A stretch of DNA of 64,000 nt from Paenilisteria newyorkensis (GTDB lineage: Bacteria > Bacillota > Bacilli > Lactobacillales > Listeriaceae): the NCBI RefSeq assembly GCF_000766145.1, contig NZ_JNFB01000011.1:17490-81489 (forward strand), read 5' to 3'. The notes beneath the pieces were generated by a model, which saw only the letters and a list, made by a program, of their open reading frames with translations, did not search any database and had not been told where the DNA came from. Made by a program: the position numbers and the translations under genes. Positions 17,147 through 25,797 of this stretch are shown piece by piece. How positions within the stretch are numbered: the stretch's first letter is position 1; each line of letters opens with the position of its first letter.

Positions 17147-17804
17147 TTTTTTATGGGTTGTTTTGCCCTATCTTGTTTTGGCGAGTTTCGTGTTCGGTCA
17201 TATTTTCCGTTACCGCTACGACCATTTTACGGTGACCTCGAAGTCTTCGGAAATGATTGAGAAAAAGCAATTGATGGTTGGGAGTATTTTATTCCACATC
17301 GGGATTATTTTCGTTGTCGGCGGACATTTTATTGGCTTGGTCATTCCGAAAAGCTGGACGACATCGATTGGTATTAGCGAGCATATGTATCATATCGTCG
17401 CGGTCGGGATTGGAAGTATTTTTGGGATTATGGCATTTGCAGGGATGTTTTTGTTGACTTTCCGGCGGTTGTCGAATGATCGCGTGCGAATGACGAGTTC
17501 GATTATGGATATCATCGTGAATGTGACGCTATTGTTCACGCTATTTCTTGGAATGGCGAGTACGTTGTTTGCGAACCCGGCGAATCCTGGCTTTGATTAC
17601 CGCGAATCGATTGCGGTTTGGTTTAGGCAGTTGTTCATTTTCCAGCCAGATGCGAGTCTGATGGCGAACGTGCCGGTATTTTTCCAACTGCATATTATTA
17701 GCGCGTTTCTGATTTTTGCGCTATTTCCGTACACGCGATTGGTGCATGCATGGAGCGTACCGCTGTCGTATTTGAAGAGGAGTTATATTATTTATCGTCG
17801 CTAG
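17136..17804 (+). CDS. narI: Respiratory nitrate reductase gamma subunit (cytochrome b)
   Basis: 222 residues with five membrane helices. It oxidises menaquinol and passes electrons through two b haems to NarH. Likely haem-ligand histidines are in GHIFRYRYDHF, VGGHFIGLV, SEHMYHIVA and QLHIISAF. GAGAGGAGAA precedes the ATG, and the start overlaps narJ by 11 bases, completing a tightly coupled narGHJI unit. No terminator was seen immediately downstream; a repeat element separates it from narK. Confidence 0.96.
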   Translation: MWNNFLWVVLPYLVLASFVFGHIFRYRYDHFTVTSKSSEMIEKKQLMVGSILFHIGIIFVVGGHFIGLVIPKSWTTSIGISEHMYHIVAVGIGSIFGIMAFAGMFLLTFRRLSNDRVRMTSSIMDIIVNVTLLFTLFLGMASTLFANPANPGFDYRESIAVWFRQLFIFQPDASLMANVPVFFQLHIISAFLIFALFPYTRLVHAWSVPLSYLKRSYIIYRR

Positions 17805-17892
17805 GAATTTTATGAGATTGGGACATAACTAAAAGCTGAGAAATAACTGCTTTACCATATTTAAAGGGTAGGACGAAAAGTTGGCTTAACAC

Positions 17893-18080
17893 AAATCGAG
17901 CGAAAGCGTTTGTATTCCATCCGTTTGGTGGAACTATGGACCGCCTGTTCGCGATGCTGTAACTCATTGTATTCGAACAGCTAGGAAAGATTACATGCTC
18001 GCTTTGCTCTCATGCATATTGGGGCTGTAACTCATTACATTTCGAACAGCTCCAACAATGCGAACGCTTGCCGCCGATTT
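17893..18080 (-). repeat. Intergenic repeat, family B copy 1 (contains family A hairpin)
   Basis: Read on the minus strand, it runs from AAATCGGCGGCAAGCGTTCG to CGCTTTCGCTCGATTT, imperfect inverted ends. It is very similar to the element at 24111-24510 but opposite in orientation. It contains two copies of a CTGTTCGAA..GAGTTACAG motif and one family A mini-hairpin (17990-18021). Similarity to other copies may extend to about 17866 (a GGTAGGACG motif). It fills the narI-narK gap. Confidence 0.75.
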
Positions 18081-18123
18081 ACACCGGTTATGCACCAAAC
18101 TCTATACGAGGGGAGAAATAAAC

Positions 18124-19299
18124 ATGCAACATACATCAAAAAAAGACGCGTATATCGCGCTCACCATTGCTACAGTTGCGATGGCGATTTCATTTATGGT
18201 CTGGGCTTCTTTATCGCCCGTTTCTAATCAGATTGCCGCGGAATTTGGCCTGTCTGCTTCACAAAAAAGTTTACTTATTGCAACGCCTGTACTTCTGGGT
18301 TCTATTATGCGAATTCCAATGGGGATTTTAAGTGATCGGTATGGTGGTAAGAAAATATATATTATCACGATGCTATTCACGCTCATTCCGTTGGCGTTGA
18401 TTCCGTTTGCGAGCACTTATTTATACTTAATGCTCTGCGCGTTTTTCATCGGTATGGCTGGAACGACTTTTGCTATCGCGATTTCTTACGTTTCTACCTT
18501 TTTCCCGGCTGAAAAACAAGGCTTGATTTTGGGGATTGCTGGAATGGGGAACATTGGGAATGCACTTTCTGGACTGATTATCCCGCGTATTAATGCGAAC
18601 TGGGGATTTGATTGGATTTATTATTCTTTGATGATTGCGATTGTGATTATTGTCGCTATCTTTGCGATTTTTGCGAAAGAAATGAAGTTGTCGACGGAAA
18701 AGAAAACGTTGAAGCAGTCGCTGTCGGTTGTGAAGGATAAGAACACGTGGTATTTATCTTTGTTCTATTTCCTGACGTTTGGCTCGTTTGTAGCGCTGAG
18801 TAACTATTTACCGGCATTTATGGGCGATCAGTTCTCGATTGGGGCGGTGAACGCTGGGTTATTCTCTGCTGGATTTGCAGCGACCGCGACATTTATGCGT
18901 CCTGTTGGTGGGATTTTAGCGGATAAACTAAATCCGACGAAACTGTTGACGACTGGTTTTGCGATGATTGCTGTGGCCGCGTTCTTGATTGCTTTTTCAC
19001 TGACGCAATATGGCGTCTTTACAACACTTATTTTCATCACCGCGCTTATTGTAGGTCTTGGAAACGGGATTATTTTCAAAATGGTGCCGATGGTTTCCAA
19101 AGGGAATACGGGTGCTGTGACCGGGTTTGTTGGGGCTGCCGGCGGACTTGGTGGATTTTTCCCGCCGCTTCTGTTAGGTATTATTAAACAAAATACAGGT
19201 TCTTATACGCTTGGATTTATTTTGCTCGGCGTGTTTGCACTCGTTTGTCTTGTGACGGTTTGGGCTGTTTATTTACGCAAACCGACTATAACAACCTGA
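18124..19299 (+). CDS. narK: Nitrate/nitrite transporter, major facilitator superfamily
   Basis: About 391 residues from the ATG at 18124 (GAGGGGAG 8 bases upstream); the in-frame extension to 18058 runs through the repeat element and is rejected. Twelve membrane helices with the MFS loop GILSDRYGGKK and the family signature GMAGTTFAIAISYVSTFFP / GIAGMGNIGNALSG. It imports nitrate and/or exports nitrite for the adjacent reductase. Length and motifs fit the Gram-positive NarK/NasA type. A terminator follows. Confidence 0.93.
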   Translation: MQHTSKKDAYIALTIATVAMAISFMVWASLSPVSNQIAAEFGLSASQKSLLIATPVLLGSIMRIPMGILSDRYGGKKIYIITMLFTLIPLALIPFASTYLYLMLCAFFIGMAGTTFAIAISYVSTFFPAEKQGLILGIAGMGNIGNALSGLIIPRINANWGFDWIYYSLMIAIVIIVAIFAIFAKEMKLSTEKKTLKQSLSVVKDKNTWYLSLFYFLTFGSFVALSNYLPAFMGDQFSIGAVNAGLFSAGFAATATFMRPVGGILADKLNPTKLLTTGFAMIAVAAFLIAFSLTQYGVFTTLIFITALIVGLGNGIIFKMVPMVSKGNTGAVTGFVGAAGGLGGFFPPLLLGIIKQNTGSYTLGFILLGVFALVCLVTVWAVYLRKPTITT

Positions 19300-19311
19300 T
19301 TTGAAATGGAA

Positions 19312-19342
19312 GGCAGTGGAACTATTTCGCTGTCTTTTTTTT
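19312..19342 (+). terminator. Intrinsic terminator after narK
   Basis: GGCAGTG pairs with CGCTGTC (two G-U pairs) across a 9-base loop, followed by eight T. Confidence 0.8.
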
Positions 19343-19389
19343 AGGAAATTCCGTACAATAGGAGTAGACTGAAATAGGGGGCAAGCAAG

Positions 19390-20148
19390 GTGAAAATGTG
19401 GATAAAAAGTGGGTTGCTTTTCGTTGGGGTATTATTGGTTTTGACAGGATGTGGCGAGCAGGAACCGCAATCGATACATATTTCTGTGGCGGCGAGTTTG
19501 AAAGATGTGATGGATGACGTGAAACCTTTGTATGAGGGTGAGCACGACAATGTGACATTGGAATTCGACTTCGCTGGTTCAGGGCAAATCCGCGAGCGTG
19601 TGGAAAATGGGGCGCCAGTTGATGGTGTTGTGCTCGCAAGCGCGGCGGATGCGGATAAGTTGATGAAGAAAAAGTTGATTGATGATAAAGCGGAAATTGC
19701 TTCGAATACGCTGGTGGCTGTGATGCCGAGTAAGAGCGTTCCGAGCGGGGATATTACAACGGAACTAGCGAAGGCGCGCGTGATTGCGATTGGGGATCCT
19801 GCTTCGGTGCCGGCGGGGAAATATGCGGAGGAATTTTTGACGAAAGAGCAGTTGATGGATAGTGTGAAAGCGCGTTTGGTGAAGGCGAGCGATGTGCGTC
19901 AAGTGTTGGCGTACGTGGAATCTGGAAATGCGGATATCGGTTTTGTTTATCAAACGGACGCGATGATTTCGAAAAAAGTGCAGACGGCGTATAAAATTAG
20001 CAATGATTTGCATAGCCCAATCGGGTATTATGCGGCGACGATTCAAGATTCAGAAGCTGCGGATGAGACGTCCAAATTTATGGATTATATGAAGGGAACG
20101 CAAGCTCAGAAAATTTTGAAGAAATATGGATTTGGTGAGGCGAACTAA
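19390..20148 (+). CDS. modA: Molybdate-binding lipoprotein of ABC transporter
   Basis: 252 residues. The signal peptide ends in lipobox VLTGC, so it is a surface lipoprotein delivering molybdate (or tungstate) to ModBC. The ModA signature ISVAASLKDVMD is followed by FDFAGSGQIRERVENGAPVDG and AYVESGNADIGFVYQTDA. The GTG at 19390 or the ATG at 19396 could be the start; GGGGG lies 9 bases before the GTG. Unlike the classic modABC order, it is on the opposite strand, 8.4 kb from modB, with narGHJIK between. Confidence 0.93.
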   Translation: MKMWIKSGLLFVGVLLVLTGCGEQEPQSIHISVAASLKDVMDDVKPLYEGEHDNVTLEFDFAGSGQIRERVENGAPVDGVVLASAADADKLMKKKLIDDKAEIASNTLVAVMPSKSVPSGDITTELAKARVIAIGDPASVPAGKYAEEFLTKEQLMDSVKARLVKASDVRQVLAYVESGNADIGFVYQTDAMISKKVQTAYKISNDLHSPIGYYAATIQDSEAADETSKFMDYMKGTQAQKILKKYGFGEAN

Positions 20149-20153
20149 CGATA

Positions 20154-20167
20154 AGTGAGCGCTTACA
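20154..20167. promoter_or_regulatory. Catabolite-responsive element (CcpA site) upstream of moeA
   Basis: Minus strand reads TGTAAGCGCTCACT, one mismatch from TGWAARCGYTWNCW. It begins 6 bases after the modA stop, near the expected -35 region of a moeA promoter (weak -10 TATAGT at 20192). Confidence 0.5.
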
Positions 20168-20236
20168 CTGTTATTTTCATAGGGATTGATGTATAGTGGA
20201 ATTAGCTGAAATTTGCGAGAAAAGGAAGTGTCGGGC

Positions 20237-21457
20237 ATGTTGGATAAACGAGTAGCGATTCGAGTGGAGGAAGCGCAGAAAAGGTTGCTGGATAACGCGG
20301 TCATGCTTGGCGCAGAAGAGATCGGAATCGCAGACGCGAACGGTCGAATACTGGCGCAGGAAGTAAAAGCAACGATGGCGATGCCGCATTTTAGGCGTTC
20401 AGGCTACGACGGTTTCGCAATCAGAATCGAGGACGACGCCAACTATCCACGAACGTTTCAAGTGGTGGCGGACGTGCCATGCGGTTCTGCGTACAATCAC
20501 GATTTGCAGGCAAACGAAACCGTGCGCATCATGACCGGCGCCAAAGTCCCTGAAAACGCTGGCAAAATTATCATGTTGGAGCAGTCCCGCGAAACAGGTG
20601 ACGTAGCGACCATCACACTCATCAATACGCATAAAAATACCAATATCACCGAGCGCGGCGAAGAATTCGAGGAGGGCGCAACATTACTCCAAGCCCATCA
20701 CCACCTGAATCCCGGCTCCATCAGCCTACTCGCAGCATTCGGCGTCCCGAACGTGACGGTATTCCGCCGTCCCCGCGTCGCGATTTTATCCACCGGTTCC
20801 GAGCTAGTCCAACCCGGCGAGCCACTCCCAGACGGCAAAATTTTCAACAGCAACCATCTGATGTTGGCGGCGCTAGCAAAAGACGCAGGCGCGGAAGTCA
20901 TTGCCGTGGAGCAAATTGAAGACGACCTAGCATTGACCAAAAATCGGCTCACCGACCTTGCCAAACAAGCCGACCTAATTTTGACGACAGGCGGTGTTTC
21001 CGTCGGGGACTTCGATTTCATGGCCATCATCGCAAAAGAAGACGCCGAACTGCTCTACAACAAAATCCAAATGCGGCCAGGCAGCGTCACGACAGCGATG
21101 CGCTACGAAAACACGCTAGTCGCGGCTCTATCCGGCAATCCCGGCGCCTGCTTCACCGCGTTCCACCTACTCATCGCGCCAGTCCTTGCCAAAATGAGCG
21201 GCGACATCGAAACCCAGTTCACTTTTCAACCGGCAAAAATGGGCGCAGATTACTCGAAAAACAACGCGTACGATCGCTTTTTACGCGGCCAATTATTATA
21301 CGAGGCAGGGGAACTAACCGCCGTTCCCGTTGGCAGTGACATGTCGAGCGCGCTAGGCAATTTACACCTAACCGAATGCCTCATCAAAATACCGAGCGGC
21401 AAAACCGGCAAAAATAAACGAGAGGAGATCGAGATATGGCGCTTATCTTCCAAATAA
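20237..21457 (+). CDS. moeA: Molybdopterin molybdotransferase MoeA
   Basis: About 406 residues from the ATG at 20237, which has AAGGAAG 8 bases upstream. The ATG gives the family length, whereas the upstream in-frame TTG has no ribosome-binding site. MoeA inserts molybdate into adenylylated molybdopterin. The conserved MPHFRRSGYDGFAIR, PCG..IMTGAKVP, STGSELVQPGEPLPDGKIFNSN and TTGGVSVGDFDF motifs are present. The + strand composition becomes C-rich here, in contrast to the G-rich DNA just upstream. It is the first gene of a six-gene cofactor operon and overlaps mobB. Confidence 0.95.
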   Translation: MLDKRVAIRVEEAQKRLLDNAVMLGAEEIGIADANGRILAQEVKATMAMPHFRRSGYDGFAIRIEDDANYPRTFQVVADVPCGSAYNHDLQANETVRIMTGAKVPENAGKIIMLEQSRETGDVATITLINTHKNTNITERGEEFEEGATLLQAHHHLNPGSISLLAAFGVPNVTVFRRPRVAILSTGSELVQPGEPLPDGKIFNSNHLMLAALAKDAGAEVIAVEQIEDDLALTKNRLTDLAKQADLILTTGGVSVGDFDFMAIIAKEDAELLYNKIQMRPGSVTTAMRYENTLVAALSGNPGACFTAFHLLIAPVLAKMSGDIETQFTFQPAKMGADYSKNNAYDRFLRGQLLYEAGELTAVPVGSDMSSALGNLHLTECLIKIPSGKTGKNKREEIEIWRLSSK

Positions 21458-21921
21458 CTGGATTCAAAAAAAGCGGCAAAACAACGCTCACCAATTGTTT
21501 CGTGCAACAACTAAAAGCGCAAGACTACACGGTGGCCGTCATCAAACACGACGCGCACGCCTTCGCAATCGACCATCCAGACACAGATTCCTACTCATTT
21601 CGCGAAAGCGGCGCAGATATCGTCGCTTTATCTTCCTCCTCCCAACACGCCATCATGGTCGACCAAGGCATCACGCTAAAAGACATGATTGCGAGCCTGC
21701 CGCCAACCGATGTGATTTTAATCGAAGGCTACAAGGAAGCACCGTTTCCAAAAATCGTGATGGTGCGAGACGCGGAAGATGTGGCGACACTAGAAACGTT
21801 ACCAGCCATTTACAAGATAGCAACGTTGCGCGACGGGCTCCCAGCCAACATTTTGAAAGTAAGTACGCAAGATGCTCAAGAAGCACTATGTCAGACGATA
21901 ATCGAGGAATTTTTACAATGA
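21436..21921 (+). CDS. mobB: Molybdopterin-guanine dinucleotide biosynthesis protein MobB
   Basis: 161 residues. A P-loop GTPase-like protein (FQITGFKKSGKTTL) that assists MobA in forming the guanine dinucleotide cofactor. VAVIKHDAH and VILIEGYKEAPFPKIV are typical. GAGGAGATC precedes the ATG, which lies 22 bases inside moeA. The stop overlaps the moaE start as ATGA. Confidence 0.93.
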   Translation: MALIFQITGFKKSGKTTLTNCFVQQLKAQDYTVAVIKHDAHAFAIDHPDTDSYSFRESGADIVALSSSSQHAIMVDQGITLKDMIASLPPTDVILIEGYKEAPFPKIVMVRDAEDVATLETLPAIYKIATLRDGLPANILKVSTQDAQEALCQTIIEEFLQ

Positions 21922-22340
21922 TAGATGTTAGATTACAACAGGAGCCGATTGACGTTGGCACCACATACCAGAAGTTAGCCAATGCCAAATTTGGCGCTGT
22001 GAATATGTTTGTTGGCACGATTCGCGAATGGACTGGCGAAATCCAAACGCAGACGATTCGTTACACGGCGTACAAAGAAATGGCGATCAAGGAACTGTCA
22101 AAACTAGCGCATGAAGTAGAGACGAAATATGACGCGGACGTGATTGTGATTCACCGCCTGGGCGAGTTAGCATTGACCGATATTGCTGTATTTATCGGAG
22201 TTGCGACGCCTCATCGTGCCGCCTCTTACGAAGGTTCGCGTTTTATCATTGAAGAGCTAAAAAAACGTGTGCCAATTTGGAAAGAAGAAGTCGATACGGA
22301 TCGTGTTCGTTGGGGAGGTGAGCGAGATGACGCCCATTAA
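21918..22340 (+). CDS. moaE: Molybdopterin synthase catalytic subunit MoaE
   Basis: 140 residues from the ATG at 21918 (overlapping the mobB stop; GAGGAA upstream). The longer frame from 21495 is antiparallel-phase read-through of mobB and is discarded. MoaE pairs with MoaD and adds two sulfurs to precursor Z. Conserved features: GAVNMFVGTIREWT, LEYTAYKEMA-type helix, HRLGEL, and the active-site lysines in the ELKKRVPIWKEE region. Confidence 0.94.
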   Translation: MIDVRLQQEPIDVGTTYQKLANAKFGAVNMFVGTIREWTGEIQTQTIRYTAYKEMAIKELSKLAHEVETKYDADVIVIHRLGELALTDIAVFIGVATPHRAASYEGSRFIIEELKKRVPIWKEEVDTDRVRWGGERDDAH

Positions 22341-22569
22341 ACTATTCGCTTTTCTCGTCCAGAAAGCCGGGTTTTCACAAATAAATCTCGACCTTTCTGA
22401 TTGCAAGACTGTCGCAGATGTGAGACAGTTAGTGAGTAAGGAAATTCCAGCGATTGAAGCCGACGTGGCCAAGTGCATGATTGCGGTCAACATGGAGTTT
22501 CAAACAGACGATTGCCTTTTGACAGACGTTTCAGAAATCGCGATAATCCCTCCAGTAAGCGGAGGATGA
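22327..22569 (+). CDS. moaD: Molybdopterin synthase sulfur carrier subunit MoaD
   Basis: 80 residues from the ATG at 22327 (GGGGAGGTGAGCGAG upstream), overlapping the moaE end by 14 bases. Ubiquitin-like fold ending in PPVSGG; the C-terminal Gly-Gly is adenylylated by MoeB and then thiocarboxylated. MoeB is encoded 4 kb downstream on the other strand. Confidence 0.93.
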   Translation: MTPIKLFAFLVQKAGFSQINLDLSDCKTVADVRQLVSKEIPAIEADVAKCMIAVNMEFQTDDCLLTDVSEIAIIPPVSGG

Positions 22570-22587
22570 GATGAAGGAGCCGATAAA

Positions 22588-23067
22588 ATGACTGATGAAC
22601 TATCCCATTTTAATGACGAACAACGGGCCCACATGGTGGATGTAACGAAAAAAAGTGAGACGCAAAGACGTGCCATCGCCAAAACAACGCTACATATGGA
22701 AGAGGCGACCTTAACACGTATTAAAGACGGGCTCATCGATAAAGGCGATGTGCTAGCCGTTGCGCAAGTAGCAGGAATTATGGCTACAAAAAAAACAAGC
22801 GAGCTAATCCCGATGTGTCACCCAATCATGACGACAAAAGTCAATATCATGTTCACTGATGATGGCAAGGATCACTTAACGATTATCGCCGAAGTAGTCA
22901 CGATTGGAAAAACCGGTGTAGAGATGGAAGCTCTGACCGCCGTATCTGTGACCGCGCTGACCGTTTACGATATGTGTAAAGCAATAGATAAAAAAATTGT
23001 CATTGAAAATACCCATCTAGTTGAAAAAACAGGTGGCAAAAGCGGAAAATTCCGTTTCGATAAATAA
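22588..23067 (+). CDS. moaC: Cyclic pyranopterin monophosphate synthase MoaC
   Basis: 159 residues with the family motifs [33 protein letters not shown] and [15 protein letters not shown]. Together with MoaA it converts GTP to cyclic pyranopterin monophosphate, the first pathway step. GAAGGAG lies about 10 bases before the ATG. It is 18 bases from moaD and 18 from moaA, so it is within the operon. Confidence 0.95.
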   Translation: MTDELSHFNDEQRAHMVDVTKKSETQRRAIAKTTLHMEEATLTRIKDGLIDKGDVLAVAQVAGIMATKKTSELIPMCHPIMTTKVNIMFTDDGKDHLTIIAEVVTIGKTGVEMEALTAVSVTALTVYDMCKAIDKKIVIENTHLVEKTGGKSGKFRFDK

Positions 23068-23085
23068 CGATAGGAGGCAGGTATC

Positions 23086-24087
23086 ATGCAACTATTAACC
23101 GATCGCTTTGGACGCGTCCATGATTATATCCGTATTTCCGTCACCGACCGCTGTAATTTGCGCTGTGTTTATTGTATGCCCGATGAAGGTATGACATTCC
23201 TACCTCACGAACAAGTCCTATCCAAAGATGAGATTGTAGACTTTATGAAAATCATCGTCGGTTACGGCATCAAAAAAGTCCGGATTACAGGCGGCGAACC
23301 ACTTTTACGGACGGACATTGTGGACATTATCGCAGGCATTAGTGCCATTCCAGAAATCGAGGATATTGCGGTAACAACCAACGCGATGTACCTTGTCAAA
23401 AAAGCCGAAGCCCTGAAAGCAGCTGGTTTAACGCGTGTCAACATCAGCTTAGATTCCCTGCATGAAGACCGTTTCAAAACCATCACCCGTGGCGGTAAGC
23501 TACAAAAAGTGCTGGATGGTATCGCGAAGGCAGAAGAAGTTGGATTTTTCCCGATTAAACTGAATGTCGTCTTGATCAAAGGTCAGAACGACGATGAAAT
23601 TCTGGATTTTCTGCAATTTACGAAAGACAAAGATATCAACATCCGCTTCATCGAATATATGCCAATCGGTCACGCTGGCGATGGCTGGAAAAAACAATAT
23701 TTATCGCTACAAACGATTTTCGATGCCTGTGATGAGGCGGGACTTTCCTACAAACCAGTGGACTCGATTCGTGGCAACGGCCCATCCGAGAACTACCGCT
23801 TAGAAGGCGCAAAAGGAACATTTGGCTTGATTCACCCAGTCAGTTCCCATTTTTGCGCGAGCTGTAATCGGTTGCGTCTGACCGCGGACGGCTACATTAA
23901 AGCGTGTCTGTACTGGGACGAGGAAATGAATATTCGCCCGTTCATTGACGATCCAGAGAAACTGATGGCACTCGTACAAAAATCCATCGATAATAAACCA
24001 GAAAGTCACGAGATGGCGATTGCTTTACAAGACGAAATGCAATCACACAAACCGACAACAAGACGCATGAGCCAAATCGGCGGATGA
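23086..24087 (+). CDS. moaA: GTP 3',8-cyclase (radical SAM) MoaA
   Basis: 333 residues. The radical SAM cluster CNLRCVYC is at about residues 24-31 and the C-terminal cluster is [10 protein letters not shown]...CLYW. The tail ends SQIGG, the conserved C-terminal Gly-Gly of MoaA. It forms the cyclised GTP intermediate that MoaC converts. GGAGG is 9 bases before the ATG. It is the last gene of the operon; a family B repeat starts 24 bases after the stop. Confidence 0.96.
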   Translation: MQLLTDRFGRVHDYIRISVTDRCNLRCVYCMPDEGMTFLPHEQVLSKDEIVDFMKIIVGYGIKKVRITGGEPLLRTDIVDIIAGISAIPEIEDIAVTTNAMYLVKKAEALKAAGLTRVNISLDSLHEDRFKTITRGGKLQKVLDGIAKAEEVGFFPIKLNVVLIKGQNDDEILDFLQFTKDKDINIRFIEYMPIGHAGDGWKKQYLSLQTIFDACDEAGLSYKPVDSIRGNGPSENYRLEGAKGTFGLIHPVSSHFCASCNRLRLTADGYIKACLYWDEEMNIRPFIDDPEKLMALVQKSIDNKPESHEMAIALQDEMQSHKPTTRRMSQIGG

Positions 24088-24110
24088 TATAGACAGAGTA
24101 TAAGCTAAGT

Positions 24111-24510
24111 AAATCGGCGGCAAGCGTTCGCATTGTTGGGGCTGTTCGAAATGAAATGAGTTACAGCCCCAATATGCATGAGAGCAAAGCGAGCATGTAA
24201 TCCTCCCCGGCTGTTCGAAATGAGTTATGCCTATGAGCATTGAGAGTAGGCCGTTCTTCCGAGTATTTAGAACAAGGATGCGGTACATCTCTACGGTTCT
24301 ACTACACAAGAGCCGTTTCGCTTAACTTCTCGCATGGTTGAGGAAACTACCCTCTCCCTGCTTTCAGTCATCACATACACCAGTATGCTCCGCTTTGTTG
24401 TGGTTCTTTGAAGCAAAGCGAATTAGAACCTCAATATGCAAAGGAATGAAATGCGTTTTGCCGTCCTCGTTCCGCCAAACGGATGGAATACAAACGCTTT
24501 CGCTCGATTT
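24111..24510 (+). repeat. Intergenic repeat, family B copy 2 (contains family A hairpin)
   Basis: Begins AAATCGGCGGCAAGCGTTCG and ends CGCTTTCGCTCGATTT. The outer roughly 90 bases at the left and 40 at the right match copy 1 (17893-18080) in the opposite orientation. It is 400 bases because of a 200-base unique middle. A family A hairpin lies at 24170-24202. The post-element TTACGTCTTACCCA motif recurs after the copy at 34074. No protein-coding gene seen in it. Confidence 0.75.
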
Positions 24511-24552
24511 GTGTGAAGCGGGATTTTACGTCTTACCCAATTCAAAACGCAA

Positions 24553-24587
24553 AAAAGTCTGTGTCTCTTTTCGAGATGCGGGCTTTT
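24553..24587 (+). terminator. G-U rich hairpin, possible terminator before the reductase gene
   Basis: AAAAGTCTGTGTCTC and GAGATGCGGGCTTTT pair along 15 positions using several G-U pairs, followed by a short T run. It would end transcription coming from moaA. Confidence 0.55.
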
Positions 24588-24611
24588 AAGTCATAAAAGG
24601 AGTCGTGGAAA

Positions 24612-25172
24612 ATGTCTACAAAACCAAATATAGGGTTAATTATCGGGAGTAATCGGCCAACACGAGTTTGCCGTACTGTTGCAGAATGGGCGATGAAAGA
24701 GATGGAACATGAGGCGTTAAATCTGAGCCTTATCGACCTTGCCGAAATCAATTTGCCATTTTTAGATGAGCCAGAAATTCCGGCGCATCACAATTACGAA
24801 AAAGAACACACCAAGGCTTGGAGTGAACTGATCAGCGGATATGACGGCTTCGTTCTCATTTTTCCGCAATACAACTGGGGATATCCTGCCGTTTTAAAAA
24901 ATGCGTTAGACTTTCTATATGATGAATGGCGTGGGAAACCTGTAAGCATCATGTGTTACGGCGGGCATGGCGGCTTCCAAGCAACGCTCAGCATGAAGCT
25001 CGTTACGCAAGGGTTACATATGTACAATATGGCGACCAACCCACCGCTCGATATTTCCGACGAGATGTTCGACGCATCAGGCCAATTTAAAAACATCGAA
25101 AAAGACTTCGCGCGCTATAAAACTTCCTTGCAAGCCGTATCTAACGAGTTCGCGGATCTTTTAACCAAATAG
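24612..25172 (+). CDS. NAD(P)H-dependent FMN reductase (flavodoxin-like)
   Basis: 186 residues. Flavodoxin-fold oxidoreductase of the NADPH-dependent FMN reductase family (PF03358): phosphate-binding GLIIGSNRPTRVC near the N-terminus, PQYNWGYPAVLKNALDFLYDEW and the GGHGGFQA loop. It reduces FMN, quinones or azo compounds with NAD(P)H; physiological substrate unknown. AAAGGAG precedes the ATG by about 11 bases. The LOG-family gene follows 16 bases later, so both are likely one operon. Confidence 0.87.
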   Translation: MSTKPNIGLIIGSNRPTRVCRTVAEWAMKEMEHEALNLSLIDLAEINLPFLDEPEIPAHHNYEKEHTKAWSELISGYDGFVLIFPQYNWGYPAVLKNALDFLYDEWRGKPVSIMCYGGHGGFQATLSMKLVTQGLHMYNMATNPPLDISDEMFDASGQFKNIEKDFARYKTSLQAVSNEFADLLTK

Positions 25173-25188
25173 ACAGGAGTTGCCAATT

Positions 25189-25752
25189 TTGAATTATATC
25201 GCAGTATTTTGTGGCGCAAACATGGGGAACAGCCCAATATATCAAGAAGCGACCGTAGAACTTGGAAAATGGATTGCAGAAAAACACGATGGCCTCGTTT
25301 ACGGTGGCGGAAAAGTAGGCCTGATGGGAGTGCTCGCCGATCAAGTTTTAGCAAATGGTGCGGAGGTGATAGGCGTTATTCCAGAGGCATTGAAAAATAG
25401 AGAAATTGCGCATGAGGGTCTGACGGAACTGCATGTAGTCGCGAATATGCACGAACGAAAAGCGCAAATGATTGCATCGGCAAACGTATATATCGCGATG
25501 CCCGGCGGACCAGGAACGCTAGAAGAAATAACGGAGGTCATCTCGTGGGGAAGGATTGGCGAGCATGCAAATCCATGCATATTATACAACGTGAACGGGT
25601 ATTACGATTTACTAGGGAGATTTTACGATCAAATGGTGGAAGAGGGCTTTTTGACGCAAATCGATCGAGATAAAATTTTGATATCAGAATCGCTGGATGA
25701 GATCGACCAGTTTATAGCTTCTTACACGGCGCCAACAATTCGGACCTATTAA
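25189..25752 (+). CDS. LOG-family nucleoside 5'-monophosphate phosphoribohydrolase
   Basis: About 187 residues from the TTG at 25189, which has AGGAG 9 bases upstream; the TTG at 25180 directly abuts that site. Motifs of the LONELY GUY / TIGR00730 family: FCGANMG, VYGGGKVGLMG and the catalytic PGGPGTLEEI. These enzymes remove the base from nucleoside monophosphates (including cytokinin riboside phosphates); many bacterial members were misannotated as lysine decarboxylases. Cytosolic. Confidence 0.9.
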   Translation: MNYIAVFCGANMGNSPIYQEATVELGKWIAEKHDGLVYGGGKVGLMGVLADQVLANGAEVIGVIPEALKNREIAHEGLTELHVVANMHERKAQMIASANVYIAMPGGPGTLEEITEVISWGRIGEHANPCILYNVNGYYDLLGRFYDQMVEEGFLTQIDRDKILISESLDEIDQFIASYTAPTIRTY

Positions 25753-25762
25753 ATAACGCAAA

Positions 25763-25794
25763 AAATCCTAGCGATTCGCACACCGCTAGGATTT
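25763..25794. terminator. Bidirectional terminator between LOG gene and moaB
   Basis: Perfect 11-bp stem AAATCCTAGCG/CGCTAGGATTT with flanking A and T runs between converging genes. Confidence 0.88.
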
Positions 25795-25797
25795 CTT

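Noticed and set aside
21495..22340. 281-codon frame starting inside mobB
   Set aside because: Only the part from 21918 is MoaE; the front is an out-of-phase reading of mobB rich in Arg.
24140..24610. Short frames in the family B repeat after moaA
   Set aside because: They have no ribosome-binding sites and consist of the repeat's own palindromes; not treated as genes.
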